Source: an uncultured Clostridium sp. (lineage in GTDB: Bacteria > Bacillota > Clostridia > TANB77 > CAG-508). Taken from it: 16,937 bases of DNA. Location: contig CAMMMI010000034.1 in the NCBI GenBank assembly GCA_946497905.1, positions 1-16,937 on the forward strand. Direction: 5' to 3'. Below are positions 8,506 through 15,975 of this stretch, piece by piece. Positions within the stretch are counted from its first letter, which is position 1; each line of letters starts with the position of its first letter. Below the pieces are notes generated by a model, which was not told the origin of the DNA, made no database searches, and worked only from the letters and a program-made list of their open reading frames with translations. The position numbers and the translations under genes were made by a program.

Positions 8506-8621
8506 ATAAAAAGTATTATGTATTAATTTTAGCAGTTGATGAATCAAGTTATTTTTTTGAGAAAATATGGGAGGAACACTTTGAGAATTAAGCAAATTTT
8601 TCGCAAATAAACTCCTAAAAC

Positions 8622-8648
8622 GCTCCAAAAATTACTCCCACGAAATTC
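8622..8648 (+). repeat. Direct repeat, copy 2, distal boundary of the HEPN/MNT islet
   Basis: GCTCCAAAAATTACTCCCAC plus GAAATTC, 26 of 27 identical to 7571-7597. The bases before it have no T-arm or acceptor pairing, so it is not the end of a second tRNA. The region 8506-8621 holds no gene I can support. Confidence 0.75.
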
Positions 8649-8671
8649 ATCAGACACTGTTTGGTGAATTT
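8643..8671 (+). repeat. 14-bp hairpin at distal repeat, also wobble-only
   Basis: AAATTCATCAGACA (8643-8656) faces TGTTTGGTGAATTT (8658-8671). Twelve positions are Watson-Crick and two are G-U in plus-strand RNA. It begins within direct repeat copy 2, at the same place where the first, longer hairpin continues, but the matching GTGGGAGTAA right end is missing here. It may be a shortened relative of the 7581-7641 hairpin. Confidence 0.55.
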
Positions 8672-8740
8672 AATATTGCAATAATATTTATGGAAATATA
8701 CCAATAATATTATAATAAAATAATTAAAGGGGATAAGTAA

Positions 8741-9481
8741 ATGTTTAGAAATAGAGGGGAAGTACCTGATATTAATACAGATGTAGGTGGAAGTGGAGAT
8801 AATGGAGGATATAGTGCACCACATTATTCTCATTACTGGTCAGGAAGATTTATGATTATACAATATGATAAAACTTTTGTAGCAATAGAATTAATATCAT
8901 GGGTCATAATTTTATTAACAATTTTAGCAGTATATCTTTTTACATATAAAGTTTCATTTGAAGATCCAATTGCACAAATGAAGAGTAATTTTTTAACTGC
9001 TCAATTTAGCTCAATAGTAATATCAATAATAATAGCAGGTGTAGTCACATTTTTTACTAGAAAGAGTAAAGAAAAACTAATTAGGAATTTAATAATAGTT
9101 GCAATTATATCTTTGATAGTAAATTTTATATTTTTAGGATTTAAACTAAATATAGATAACAAATATAATGAAACAACTTTTAGAGAATTCTATGAGCAAT
9201 ATGAGCAATCTAAAAATAATGATAATAAAAATACAAACAAAATTACTGTAGGATTATCAGGTGTTAAAATGTCAAGTTTAAAAGAAGCATATGTAGAAGA
9301 AAGCGTAAATGCATATACCAATTTTTCAGTAAAAGTAACATTATATATGGTAATTTATATATTTGTTGTGTTTATAATATTTTATTTAGCTTATAGATTA
9401 TCTGTTATTGAAAGAAAAAAGGAAAAACTTTCAAGAGATGATGCGATTTTATATGATGATGAAAATAATATTAAGTTTTAA
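8741..9481 (+). CDS. Predicted four-helix membrane protein, unknown function
   Basis: A 246-residue protein I do not recognise. The first 40 residues are polar and rich in Gly, Asp, Tyr and His (for example GGSGDNGGYSAPHYSHYW). Membrane segments are predicted at about 45-68, 87-107, 115-135 and 200-221. A polar loop of about 60 residues (138-197), with Asn/Lys-rich sequence and SGVKMSSLKEAYVEES, lies between helices 3 and 4, and a charged cytoplasmic-looking tail (ERKKEKLSRDDAILYDDENN) closes the protein. The ribosome site AAAGGGGAT (8727-8733 region) is eight bases before the ATG, and TATAAT at 8711-8716 could be its -10, although no good -35 is seen. It converges with another small membrane protein. 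No enzymatic motif is visible. Confidence 0.7.
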   Translation: MFRNRGEVPDINTDVGGSGDNGGYSAPHYSHYWSGRFMIIQYDKTFVAIELISWVIILLTILAVYLFTYKVSFEDPIAQMKSNFLTAQFSSIVISIIIAGVVTFFTRKSKEKLIRNLIIVAIISLIVNFIFLGFKLNIDNKYNETTFREFYEQYEQSKNNDNKNTNKITVGLSGVKMSSLKEAYVEESVNAYTNFSVKVTLYMVIYIFVVFIIFYLAYRLSVIERKKEKLSRDDAILYDDENNIKF

Positions 9482-9482
9482 A

Positions 9483-9576
9483 AAGAACAAATCGGAAAGC
9501 CCTAACATTTGTACAACTTTTAATATTTCTCTTTGGCTTTCCATAAATTTGTTCTTGTGCCAATTTTACGTATGCA
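9483..9576. terminator. Interrupted inverted repeat between convergent genes
   Basis: AAGAACAAAT-C-GGAAAGCC (9483-9501) faces GGCTTTCC-ATAA-ATTTGTTCTT (9555-9576), giving stems of 8 and 10 bp separated by a small internal loop and closed by a 53-base loop. It fills the gap between two convergent genes, so it probably acts as a two-way transcription end, though the loop is far larger than in ordinary intrinsic terminators. TTGTGCCAA at 9575-9583 matches the end of the groEL-linked repeat, so a decayed repeat copy is another possibility. Confidence 0.5.
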
Positions 9577-9579
9577 AAA

Positions 9580-10077
9580 TTAAAGTTCATCATAAAAAGT
9601 ATCTGTATAATTATCAGATTGACTATTGGAGGTGACTCTATTTAGAGAACGATAAGATTTATACAATAAAATAATCATTGCAATTAATATAACATCAAAT
9701 AAATAAGGTTCTATATAGTAGAAGTATTTGTCAAAACTTAAATAATAACCAGATACTTCTGTCATAACTTCTACTATATTTACACATAGATTAAAAAAAT
9801 CATAAATGATAAGCCATCCAATTGGAATTATAGCGATAATAATATTTCTTTTTCCTGATTGAAAATCATTTTTTAGAGTTTTATTAATGGCAAATATGAT
9901 AAATATAAAAGAAATTATTTCAAAAATTAAGCCAAAGTCAAAAGCATTATAAAAAAATATAGCACTTAAATAAGTTGCAAAACTAAGTATAGATAAGCCA
10001 ATACAAATCTTTAATAAATTAATAGTCTTATTTTTATATACATTTTCTATATGTTTTCTATTTTTTAAATCATCCAT
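9580..10077 (-). CDS. Predicted four-helix membrane protein, unknown function
   Basis: From the chosen ATG (10077) this is a 165-residue protein with a basic N-terminus (MDDLKNRKHIENVYKNK), about four hydrophobic segments (LLKICIGLSILSFATYL, LIFEIISFIFIIFAI, IIIAIIPIGWLIIYDFF and LFDVILIAMIILLY) and a polar Ser/Asn/Asp-rich tail. No family is recognised. The start is uncertain: the frame extends upstream to a TTG at 10167 with an ATG at 10158, but neither has a ribosome site. AAAGGATT (10095-10088 on the minus strand) precedes the ATG at 10077, at a rather long 12-base spacing. If the longer form is used the protein has 195 residues, and its start lies in a palindrome (10148-10168). It is convergent with the membrane protein on its left; a functional link is only a guess from position. 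Confidence 0.6.
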   Translation of the reverse strand: MDDLKNRKHIENVYKNKTINLLKICIGLSILSFATYLSAIFFYNAFDFGLIFEIISFIFIIFAINKTLKNDFQSGKRNIIIAIIPIGWLIIYDFFNLCVNIVEVMTEVSGYYLSFDKYFYYIEPYLFDVILIAMIILLYKSYRSLNRVTSNSQSDNYTDTFYDEL

Positions 10078-10147
10078 TTTAAAATTCAATCCTTTCTTAA
10101 AATGCAAATTCATAAAAGAATTCAAATTATTATCAACTTCTGCATTG

Positions 10148-10168
10148 TTTGACTCCATTAGAGTCAAA
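10148..10168. promoter_or_regulatory. 8-bp palindrome, operator-like
   Basis: TTTGACTC (10148-10155), CATTA, GAGTCAAA (10161-10168). It is perfectly symmetric and stands in the upstream region of the minus-strand membrane protein, or over its start if the long form is used. Its size and symmetry fit a dimeric repressor site. There is no T-tail, so a terminator is unlikely. The regulator is unknown. Confidence 0.4.
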
Positions 10169-10297
10169 TTTTCTTATTTGATATAGACATAAAAAATTTT
10201 AATAAAATTGCTTTTACCTTTATGTTTTTATTTTATAAAATTTTGTAGAATAATGCAATTAATATCATGAATTTTCCTGTGAATTTTTATGAATAAC

Positions 10298-10326
10298 TTG
10301 TAAATTTTTCTTATTTAGTGTAAAAT
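10298..10326 (+). promoter_or_regulatory. Candidate promoter for the femAB-like gene
   Basis: TTGTAA at 10298-10303, a 17-base spacer and TAAAAT at 10321-10326. A second -10, TATAAT at 10332-10337, has no good -35. Either would give a short leader that includes the AGGAGG ribosome site at 10352-10357. This likely starts the rightward femAB-alr-DUF1189 transcription unit. Confidence 0.5.
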
Positions 10327-10367
10327 ACGAATATAATGTAAATAATATACTAGGAGGAAAACAAGAA

Positions 10368-11429
10368 ATGAGATTCGTAACAGACGAAGAATCAAAAAAA
10401 GAATACAAAGAATTTTTAGAAAACCATGAAAGATGTAATTTTCAACAATCATTAGAATGGGCAGAAGTAAAAAAGCCAAACTGGAAACCAGAAGTAATAT
10501 TAGCAGAAGATGATGACGGAAAAATAATAGGTTCTTTAAGTGTATGGATAAGAAAAATGCCAATATTTGGGAATATAATGTATTCATCAAGAGGACCAGT
10601 ATGTGATATACATGACTTAGCAGTTATGAAACAATTAACAGATGGAGCAAAAGAATTAGCAAAAAAATATAATGCAATAGTATTAAGAATAGAACCAGAT
10701 ATAGAAAGTGATGATCAACAATTCAGAGATATAGTAACAAGTTTAGGATACAAAATAAAAGATGATGCAAAAGACTTCAAAGATGAAATACAACCAAGAT
10801 ATGTATTCAGACTAGATATTAAAGATAAAACAGAAGAAGAAATAATGGCAGGCTTCAAACAAAAATGGAGATATAATATAAGGTTAGCCTCAAGAAAAGG
10901 AGTAACTATAAAAGATGGAACAAAAGAAGATTTAAAAGACTTCCATAAAATAATGATAGAAACAGGTGCAAGAGATGGATTTATTATAAGACCATTAGAA
11001 TATTTTGAAAAAATGTATGATTGTTTAGGCCCAAACCATATGAAAATATTAATGGCATATTATGAAGGAAAGCCAATCTCAGGAGTAATACCAATATTTT
11101 ATGGTAATAAAACCTGGTATTTATATGGAGCAAGTAGCAATAGTCATAGAAATTTAATGCCTAATTATTTATTACAATGGGAAATGATAAAAATGGCAAT
11201 ACAAAGAAAAGATGATATATATGACTTTAGAGGGGTATCAGGGGTAGTAGATGAAAATCATCCACAATATGGTTTATATAGATTTAAGCAAGGATTTGGA
11301 GCTACATTTACAGAATTTATAGGAGAGGTATATATTCCATTTAAACCATTAACATATAAACTATACAAATTTTCAGAAAAAGCATTTAGAACAATAAGAC
11401 AATTAAAAATGAAATTAAAAAATAAATAA
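10368..11429 (+). CDS. FemAB/FemX-family peptidoglycan cross-bridge aminoacyltransferase
   Basis: A 353-residue protein of the FemABX family, cytoplasmic enzymes that add amino acids from aminoacyl-tRNA to the lysine (or equivalent) side chain of lipid-linked peptidoglycan precursors. Both GNAT-like halves are present: the first with HERCNFQQSLEWAEVKKPNWKPE and YSSRGPVCD, and the second with FKQKWRYNIRLASRKGVTIK, then GKPISGVIPIFYGNKTWYLYGASS, NLMPNYLLQWEMIKMAI, YDFRGVSG and LYRFKQGFGATFTEFIGE. The last segments are typical of the family. The two-helix coiled-coil arm seen in FemA-type proteins is missing, so it is closer in length to FemX. The donor amino acid cannot be read from sequence. 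The AGGAGG ribosome site is ten bases before the ATG. Alanine racemase follows 75 bases downstream. Confidence 0.9.
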   Translation: MRFVTDEESKKEYKEFLENHERCNFQQSLEWAEVKKPNWKPEVILAEDDDGKIIGSLSVWIRKMPIFGNIMYSSRGPVCDIHDLAVMKQLTDGAKELAKKYNAIVLRIEPDIESDDQQFRDIVTSLGYKIKDDAKDFKDEIQPRYVFRLDIKDKTEEEIMAGFKQKWRYNIRLASRKGVTIKDGTKEDLKDFHKIMIETGARDGFIIRPLEYFEKMYDCLGPNHMKILMAYYEGKPISGVIPIFYGNKTWYLYGASSNSHRNLMPNYLLQWEMIKMAIQRKDDIYDFRGVSGVVDENHPQYGLYRFKQGFGATFTEFIGEVYIPFKPLTYKLYKFSEKAFRTIRQLKMKLKNK

Positions 11430-11504
11430 ATGCAATATTAAAAAATTAAAACCTTATAAAAAGATAAAAACGAAAAAGAAATTGTTAACAAATTTGGAGG
11501 AAAA

Positions 11505-12623
11505 GTGAAAAAATTAATAATAAATGTAAAAGATTTAAGACATAATATAGAACAAATAAAGGAATATGCCAACAAAAGTGGAAAAAATGATAATGGAGAG
11601 CATGTAAAAATAATTGCAGTTGTAAAAACAAACGGATATGGTTTAGGAATTGTTGAATATACAAAATTTTTAATTGATAATGGAATAAACTTTTTTGCAG
11701 TATCAACAATAGAGGAAGCAATAAAATTAAGAAAAGCTGGAATAAAACAAGATATTTTAATATTATCATCAACAGCAATAAAAGAAGATGTAGAATTATT
11801 GATAGAAAATAATATAATTTTAACAATTGGTTCAATACAAGATATAGAAGTAGCAGAAGAAGTAGCAAAAGAAAAGAATGTAAAAATAAGAGCACATATA
11901 AAAATAGACACAGGATTTGGAAGGTATGGATTTATCTATACAGAAAAAGAAAAATTAGTGGAAAATCTAAAACTGCTTCAAAATATTAAAATAGAAGGAA
12001 CTTACTCACATTTTTCAATAAGTTTTTATGATGATAAATATACAAAAAAACAATTTGATAGATTTTTAGATATAATAGAACTATTAAAAATGAATGAAAT
12101 AGAAACAGGAATGCTTCATATATGTAACTCATCAGCATTTGCAAAATTCCCTATAATGCATTTAAATGCTGTAAGAGTTGGTTCAGCATTTCTTGGAAGG
12201 TTATCATTCACAAATGCATTAGGACTAAGAAAAGTTGGATATTTAGAAACAAATGTATCAGAAATAAAAACATTACCAGCGAAATTTAATATAGGATATT
12301 CTAATACATTTAAAACAAAAAAAGAAACTAAAATTGCTATAATACCATGTGGATATAGTGATGGGGTTAATGTTACTAATGATAGGGACATGTTTAGAAT
12401 GCTAGATAAATTAAGATACATAGTAAGAGATGTAAAAGACTTTTTTAAAAATCAAACCAAATATGTTAAGATAAAAGAAAATAAATGTAAAATATTAGGA
12501 AGAATTGGAACATATCATATAATATGTGATGTTACAGGAAAAGATGTTAATATAGGGGATAAAGTAAGAATAGAAGTCAACCCTAAATTTGTTGATTCAA
12601 GTCTAAGAAGGGAGTATATTTAA
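11505..12623 (+). CDS. alr: Alanine racemase
   Basis: A 372-residue PLP enzyme that interconverts L- and D-alanine, supplying D-Ala for peptidoglycan. The PLP lysine is Lys41 in AVVKTNGYGLG. The opposite catalytic base Tyr265 is in NIGYSNTF, at the same number as in the classic Geobacillus enzyme. Other family stretches are HIKIDTGFGRYGF, GTYSHFSISF, LHICNSSAFAKFP, VRVGSAFLG and IIPCGYSDGVN. The C-terminal beta domain ends with GRIGTYHIICDVTGKDVNIGDKVRIEVNP. It starts with GTG; GGAGG ends four bases before it, a slightly short spacing. The stop TAA is immediately followed by the ATG of the next gene, showing tight coupling. Some VanT-like serine racemases share this fold, but there is no membrane domain, so alanine racemase is preferred. 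Confidence 0.93.
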   Translation: MKKLIINVKDLRHNIEQIKEYANKSGKNDNGEHVKIIAVVKTNGYGLGIVEYTKFLIDNGINFFAVSTIEEAIKLRKAGIKQDILILSSTAIKEDVELLIENNIILTIGSIQDIEVAEEVAKEKNVKIRAHIKIDTGFGRYGFIYTEKEKLVENLKLLQNIKIEGTYSHFSISFYDDKYTKKQFDRFLDIIELLKMNEIETGMLHICNSSAFAKFPIMHLNAVRVGSAFLGRLSFTNALGLRKVGYLETNVSEIKTLPAKFNIGYSNTFKTKKETKIAIIPCGYSDGVNVTNDRDMFRMLDKLRYIVRDVKDFFKNQTKYVKIKENKCKILGRIGTYHIICDVTGKDVNIGDKVRIEVNPKFVDSSLRREYI

Positions 12624-13961
12624 ATGAGTGATAACAAAGAAAATCTAAATGAAGAAGAAATAAAAGAAAAAGTAGAAAATAAAGAGGATTTTGAATCAAA
12701 ACAGAAAAATAGTCAAAATGAAGATAAATTTCAAGAAATAAACAATGAGGAAAAAGGAATCAAAGAAAAACAAAACGAAGAAATAAACAATGAAGAAAAA
12801 GGAATCAAAGAAAAACAAAACGAAGAAATAAACAATGAGGAAAAAGAAAACAAAGAAAGCAAAGAAAGAAATAACAAAGAAAAAGATAATAACGAAAATA
12901 GTAAAAATAATAATGAAAAAACACAAGAAAACAGAAATAAAGAAGACGGATTTTTCAAAAAACTATATAATTCAATCGTAAAAATAGAAAAATATCCAGA
13001 TATGGCAGCACAAGGGCTTCCAAAAGCAATCTCATATATAACAAAATTAGTAGCAATTTTGGCAATAGTACTTTGTTTAGGAATGGTATATCAAACACAT
13101 GGAATGATTCAAGATGGAATTAAGTACTTGCAAAATGAATTTCCAGATTTCTCATATAAAGAAGGAACATTAACTGTAAATTCAGAAGAACCAATAATAA
13201 TAGAAGATAGTCCAGTAATGGGAATGGCAATAATAGACACAATAACAGAAGATGAAAACAAAGTAAATGAATATATCACATCAATAGAACAATCAGGAGA
13301 TGGAATTGTTGTATTAAAAGATAGAGTTATTTTAAAAAATATATCAGTAACAGGAACAATCAATTATAATTACAAAGATGTATTAAATCAAATGCAAATA
13401 CAAGAATTTACAAAACAAGATGTTATAAATTATGCAAATAGCACACAAATTGTAAATATATATATTAGTGTATTTATAACGATGTTTGTATATGCATTTA
13501 TAATGTATTTTATAACAACAATAACAAATGCAATTTTATTAAGTATATTTGGATATCTAACAACTTGGATAGCAAAAATAAGAATGAGATATGTGGCTGT
13601 ATTTAATATGACAATATATGCTTTAACATTATCAATTATATTAAACATACTATATGTTGCAATAAATATATTTATTAACTTTAATATAGAATATTTCCAA
13701 GTTATGTATGTAGCAGTAGCGGCAATCTATTTAGTAGCAGCAATATTTATATTAAAAGGAGAATTTATAAAAAAGCAACAAGAATTAATGAAAATAGCTG
13801 AAGTAGAGGCAATAGTAAAACAACAATTAGAAAGAGAAAAAGAAGATAAACAAGAAGATGAAAAAAGAGAAAAGGAAAAAGAAGAGAGAAAGAAAAAAGA
13901 TAAAGAACAAGATGACGAACAAGATAAATCGAAACAAGAACCAGAAGGTTCAAATGCATAA
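12624..13961 (+). CDS. DUF1189-like membrane protein with charged, repeat-bearing N-terminus
   Basis: A 445-residue protein. Residues 1-110 are almost only Lys, Glu, Asn, Gln and Asp, predicted disordered, and include a 15-residue repeat. Then comes a conserved part starting FFKKLYNSIVKIEKYPDMAAQGLPKAISY, which with the following layout resembles DUF1189: one membrane helix at about 136-156, an extracellular domain of about 120 residues (FPDFSYKEGTLTVNSEEPIIIEDS and later DGIVVLKDRVILKN), and three further helices at about 276-310, 321-345 and 355-377. A second charged, probably coiled-coil tail of about 65 residues ends the protein. Function is unknown. The ATG directly follows the alr stop, with GGGAG nine bases upstream inside alr. 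The next gene is ftsH after 74 bases. Family assignment is moderate. Confidence 0.75.
   Translation: MSDNKENLNEEEIKEKVENKEDFESKQKNSQNEDKFQEINNEEKGIKEKQNEEINNEEKGIKEKQNEEINNEEKENKESKERNNKEKDNNENSKNNNEKTQENRNKEDGFFKKLYNSIVKIEKYPDMAAQGLPKAISYITKLVAILAIVLCLGMVYQTHGMIQDGIKYLQNEFPDFSYKEGTLTVNSEEPIIIEDSPVMGMAIIDTITEDENKVNEYITSIEQSGDGIVVLKDRVILKNISVTGTINYNYKDVLNQMQIQEFTKQDVINYANSTQIVNIYISVFITMFVYAFIMYFITTITNAILLSIFGYLTTWIAKIRMRYVAVFNMTIYALTLSIILNILYVAINIFINFNIEYFQVMYVAVAAIYLVAAIFILKGEFIKKQQELMKIAEVEAIVKQQLEREKEDKQEDEKREKEKEERKKKDKEQDDEQDKSKQEPEGSNA
12735..12845 (+). repeat. 45-bp tandem repeat within coding sequence, about 2.5 copies
   Basis: Units at 12735-12779 and 12780-12824 differ at one base, followed by a 21-base partial third unit. 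They encode EINNEEKGIKEKQNE twice and then EINNEEK. The unit length is a multiple of three, so copy-number change would keep the frame. Confidence 0.9.
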
Positions 13962-14035
13962 TTTTTATATAATAATAAAAAATAATAGTATTAGATACAA
14001 TTAAATAAATAAATCAGAAAGGATTGAGAAAAATA

Positions 14036-15829
14036 ATGAGCCAAAATGATAAAGAAAAAAACAAAGATAAAAAATTATTAATAATATTAGGTTTTGTAAT
14101 AATATTATTGGCGATAATAACTGGAATAATATTTCTATATATGAATACATCAAAAGAAAATGACGAAAATACATTAGCATATACAGATTTAATAAAAGAA
14201 ATGTCATATGGGAATATAGAAAAAATAGAAATGACAGTAGGAAGTACAACTGTTAAAGTAAAAATGAAAAATGTAGAGGAAGAAAAAACAGCAATAGTAC
14301 CAAATACAGAAAGCTTTATGGATTTAGTACAATCTAAAGTTGCAGAAGGAAATGAAATAGAATTAATACAAAAACCAAAAAGTATTTTAGCACAAATTCC
14401 ATCAGTTATAATATCAATATTACCAACAGCCATAATGCTCGCATTATTTATAATGATATTTAAAATGCAAGGACTTGGAGAAAAAGGAAAAGTTTATGAT
14501 GATACAGAAAGAAAAACAAAAGTAACATTTGATGATGTAGCAGGATTAGACGAAGAAAAAGCAGAATTAGTAGAAATAGTAGACTTTTTAAAAAGACCTG
14601 AAAAATTTGTAAAAATGGGTGCAAAAATACCTAAAGGAGTATTATTATATGGAAAACCAGGAACAGGTAAAACATTAATAGCAAAAGCAATAGCAGGAGA
14701 AGCGGATGTTCCATTTATATCAATGAGTGGATCAGAATTTATAGAAATGTTTGCAGGATTAGGAGCTTCAAGAGTTAGGAAACTATTTGAAAAAGCAAGA
14801 AAATTAGCACCATGTATAGTATTTATAGATGAAATAGACGCAATAGGTTCAAGAAGAACATCAAATAGCGGAGCAGAAACAGAAAATAATCAAACATTAA
14901 ACCAATTACTTGTAGAGATGGATGGATTTAGTTCAGAAGAAACAATAATAGTTCTAGCAGCAACAAATAGACCAGAAATGCTAGACAAAGCACTATTAAG
15001 ACCAGGAAGATTTGATAGACAAATTACAATACCAAATCCAGACTTAAAAGGAAGATTAGAAATACTAAAAATACACAGTAAAGACAAAAAATTATCAGAA
15101 GATATAAACCTAGAAAGTATAGCAGAAGACACAGCAGGATTTACAGGTGCTGAACTTGCTAATATTTTAAATGAAGCAGCAATAATTGCAACAAAAATGA
15201 AACATGAAGACATAGAAAATCAAGACGTAGAAGAAGCAATAAAAAAAGTAACAGTAGGATTAGAAAAACGTCAAAGAGTAATATCAGATAAAGACAAAAA
15301 ACTAACAGCATATCACGAAGCTGGACATGCAGTAGTTAGTAGATACTTACCAACACAATCAAATGTAAAAGAAGTATCAATAATACCAAGAGGCGTTGCA
15401 GGTGGCTATACAATGTATAAATCAGATGAAGACAAATACTATATTTCAAAAACAGAAATGCAAGAAAAATTAATAGCACTACTTGGAGGTAGAGCAGCAG
15501 AAAAATTAGTATTAGATGATATATCAACAGGAGCAAGCAATGACATAGAAGTAGCAACAAAAATAGCCAGAGATATGGTAACAAAATATGGAATGAGTGA
15601 TAACTTAGGACCAATAGACTTTCAAGGAAAAGAAGCATACGAAATTCAGATGTTTGGCGAAAATATAGGGGACAAAATAGGACAAGAAGTAAAAATGCTT
15701 ATAGACACAGCATATAACGATGCACAAACATTATTAAAAGAACATAGAGATAAACTAGACGCAATAGCTAATGTTTTACTAGAAAAAGAAAAAATCAATG
15801 AGCAAGAATTTAATAAAATATTTGAATAG
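14036..15829 (+). CDS. ftsH: ATP-dependent zinc metalloprotease FtsH
   Basis: A membrane-bound AAA+ protease that extracts and degrades membrane and regulatory proteins. From the ATG it has 597 residues, a little short for the family. TM1 is about 14-36, then a small outer domain, and TM2 about 122-145. The AAA module has Walker A GKPGTGKT (206-213), Walker B IVFIDEIDA (Asp265, Glu266), and the second region of homology RPGRFDRQI with Arg322 and Arg325. The zinc site is HEAGH (427-431), with the third ligand probably in LDDISTGASNDIE. Odd points: Walker A has GKPG rather than the usual GPPG, and the pore motif is MFAGLG rather than the usual MFVGVG. A TTG at 14024 is in frame but touches the AAAGGA ribosome site, so ATG is preferred despite 12-base spacing. 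The last base of the stop belongs to a REPIN-like repeat. Confidence 0.96.
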   Translation: MSQNDKEKNKDKKLLIILGFVIILLAIITGIIFLYMNTSKENDENTLAYTDLIKEMSYGNIEKIEMTVGSTTVKVKMKNVEEEKTAIVPNTESFMDLVQSKVAEGNEIELIQKPKSILAQIPSVIISILPTAIMLALFIMIFKMQGLGEKGKVYDDTERKTKVTFDDVAGLDEEKAELVEIVDFLKRPEKFVKMGAKIPKGVLLYGKPGTGKTLIAKAIAGEADVPFISMSGSEFIEMFAGLGASRVRKLFEKARKLAPCIVFIDEIDAIGSRRTSNSGAETENNQTLNQLLVEMDGFSSEETIIVLAATNRPEMLDKALLRPGRFDRQITIPNPDLKGRLEILKIHSKDKKLSEDINLESIAEDTAGFTGAELANILNEAAIIATKMKHEDIENQDVEEAIKKVTVGLEKRQRVISDKDKKLTAYHEAGHAVVSRYLPTQSNVKEVSIIPRGVAGGYTMYKSDEDKYYISKTEMQEKLIALLGGRAAEKLVLDDISTGASNDIEVATKIARDMVTKYGMSDNLGPIDFQGKEAYEIQMFGENIGDKIGQEVKMLIDTAYNDAQTLLKEHRDKLDAIANVLLEKEKINEQEFNKIFE

Positions 15830-15975
15830 TGCAAAAGGGGACGGACCTTGAGATTGCCATTGGGGACGGGTTATTTTGGCACACTTTATAATATACTCTA
15901 ATTTAAATTTATTATATTAAAGTGTGCCAAAATAACCCGTCCCCAATGGCAATCTCAAGGAACGTCCCCTTTGAC
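15829..15975. repeat. REPIN-like element 2: 43-bp perfect inverted repeat
   Basis: Arms 15846-15888 and 15918-15960 are perfect reverse complements of 43 bases around a 29-base AT-rich loop. Outside them GTGCAAAAGGGGACGG (15829-15844) faces CGTCCCCTTTGAC (15963-15975) imperfectly, lengthening the stem. The arm contains TTGGGGACGGGTTATTTTGG, the same core as behind groEL, flanked by TGCCA and TGGCA, which can form a small hairpin in each arm. The element starts at the last base of the ftsH TAG and ends about 68 bases before the prmC ATG. Its outer unit and inner unit both carry GGGGACGG, so it looks like a composite of two repeat units per arm. Confidence 0.9.

Noticed and set aside
8506..8621. 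Tiny frame after GGGAGG near 8570 (TTG start, about nine codons)
   Set aside because: Too short and without support as a gene.
9408..9635. 75-residue plus-strand frame at the end of the membrane protein gene
   Set aside because: Overlaps the 3' end of the better-supported gene in another frame and runs through the inverted repeat.
11438..11911. 157-residue minus-strand frame over the alr start region
   Set aside because: Overlaps a clear alanine racemase; composition typical of antisense AT-rich coding DNA.
14024..14035. TTG start for ftsH
   Set aside because: It directly abuts the ribosome site, so it cannot be used with it; the ATG at 14036 is better.
14014..14433. 139-residue minus-strand frame over the ftsH 5' end
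   Set aside because: Antisense of ftsH, no start signal, no recognisable motif.
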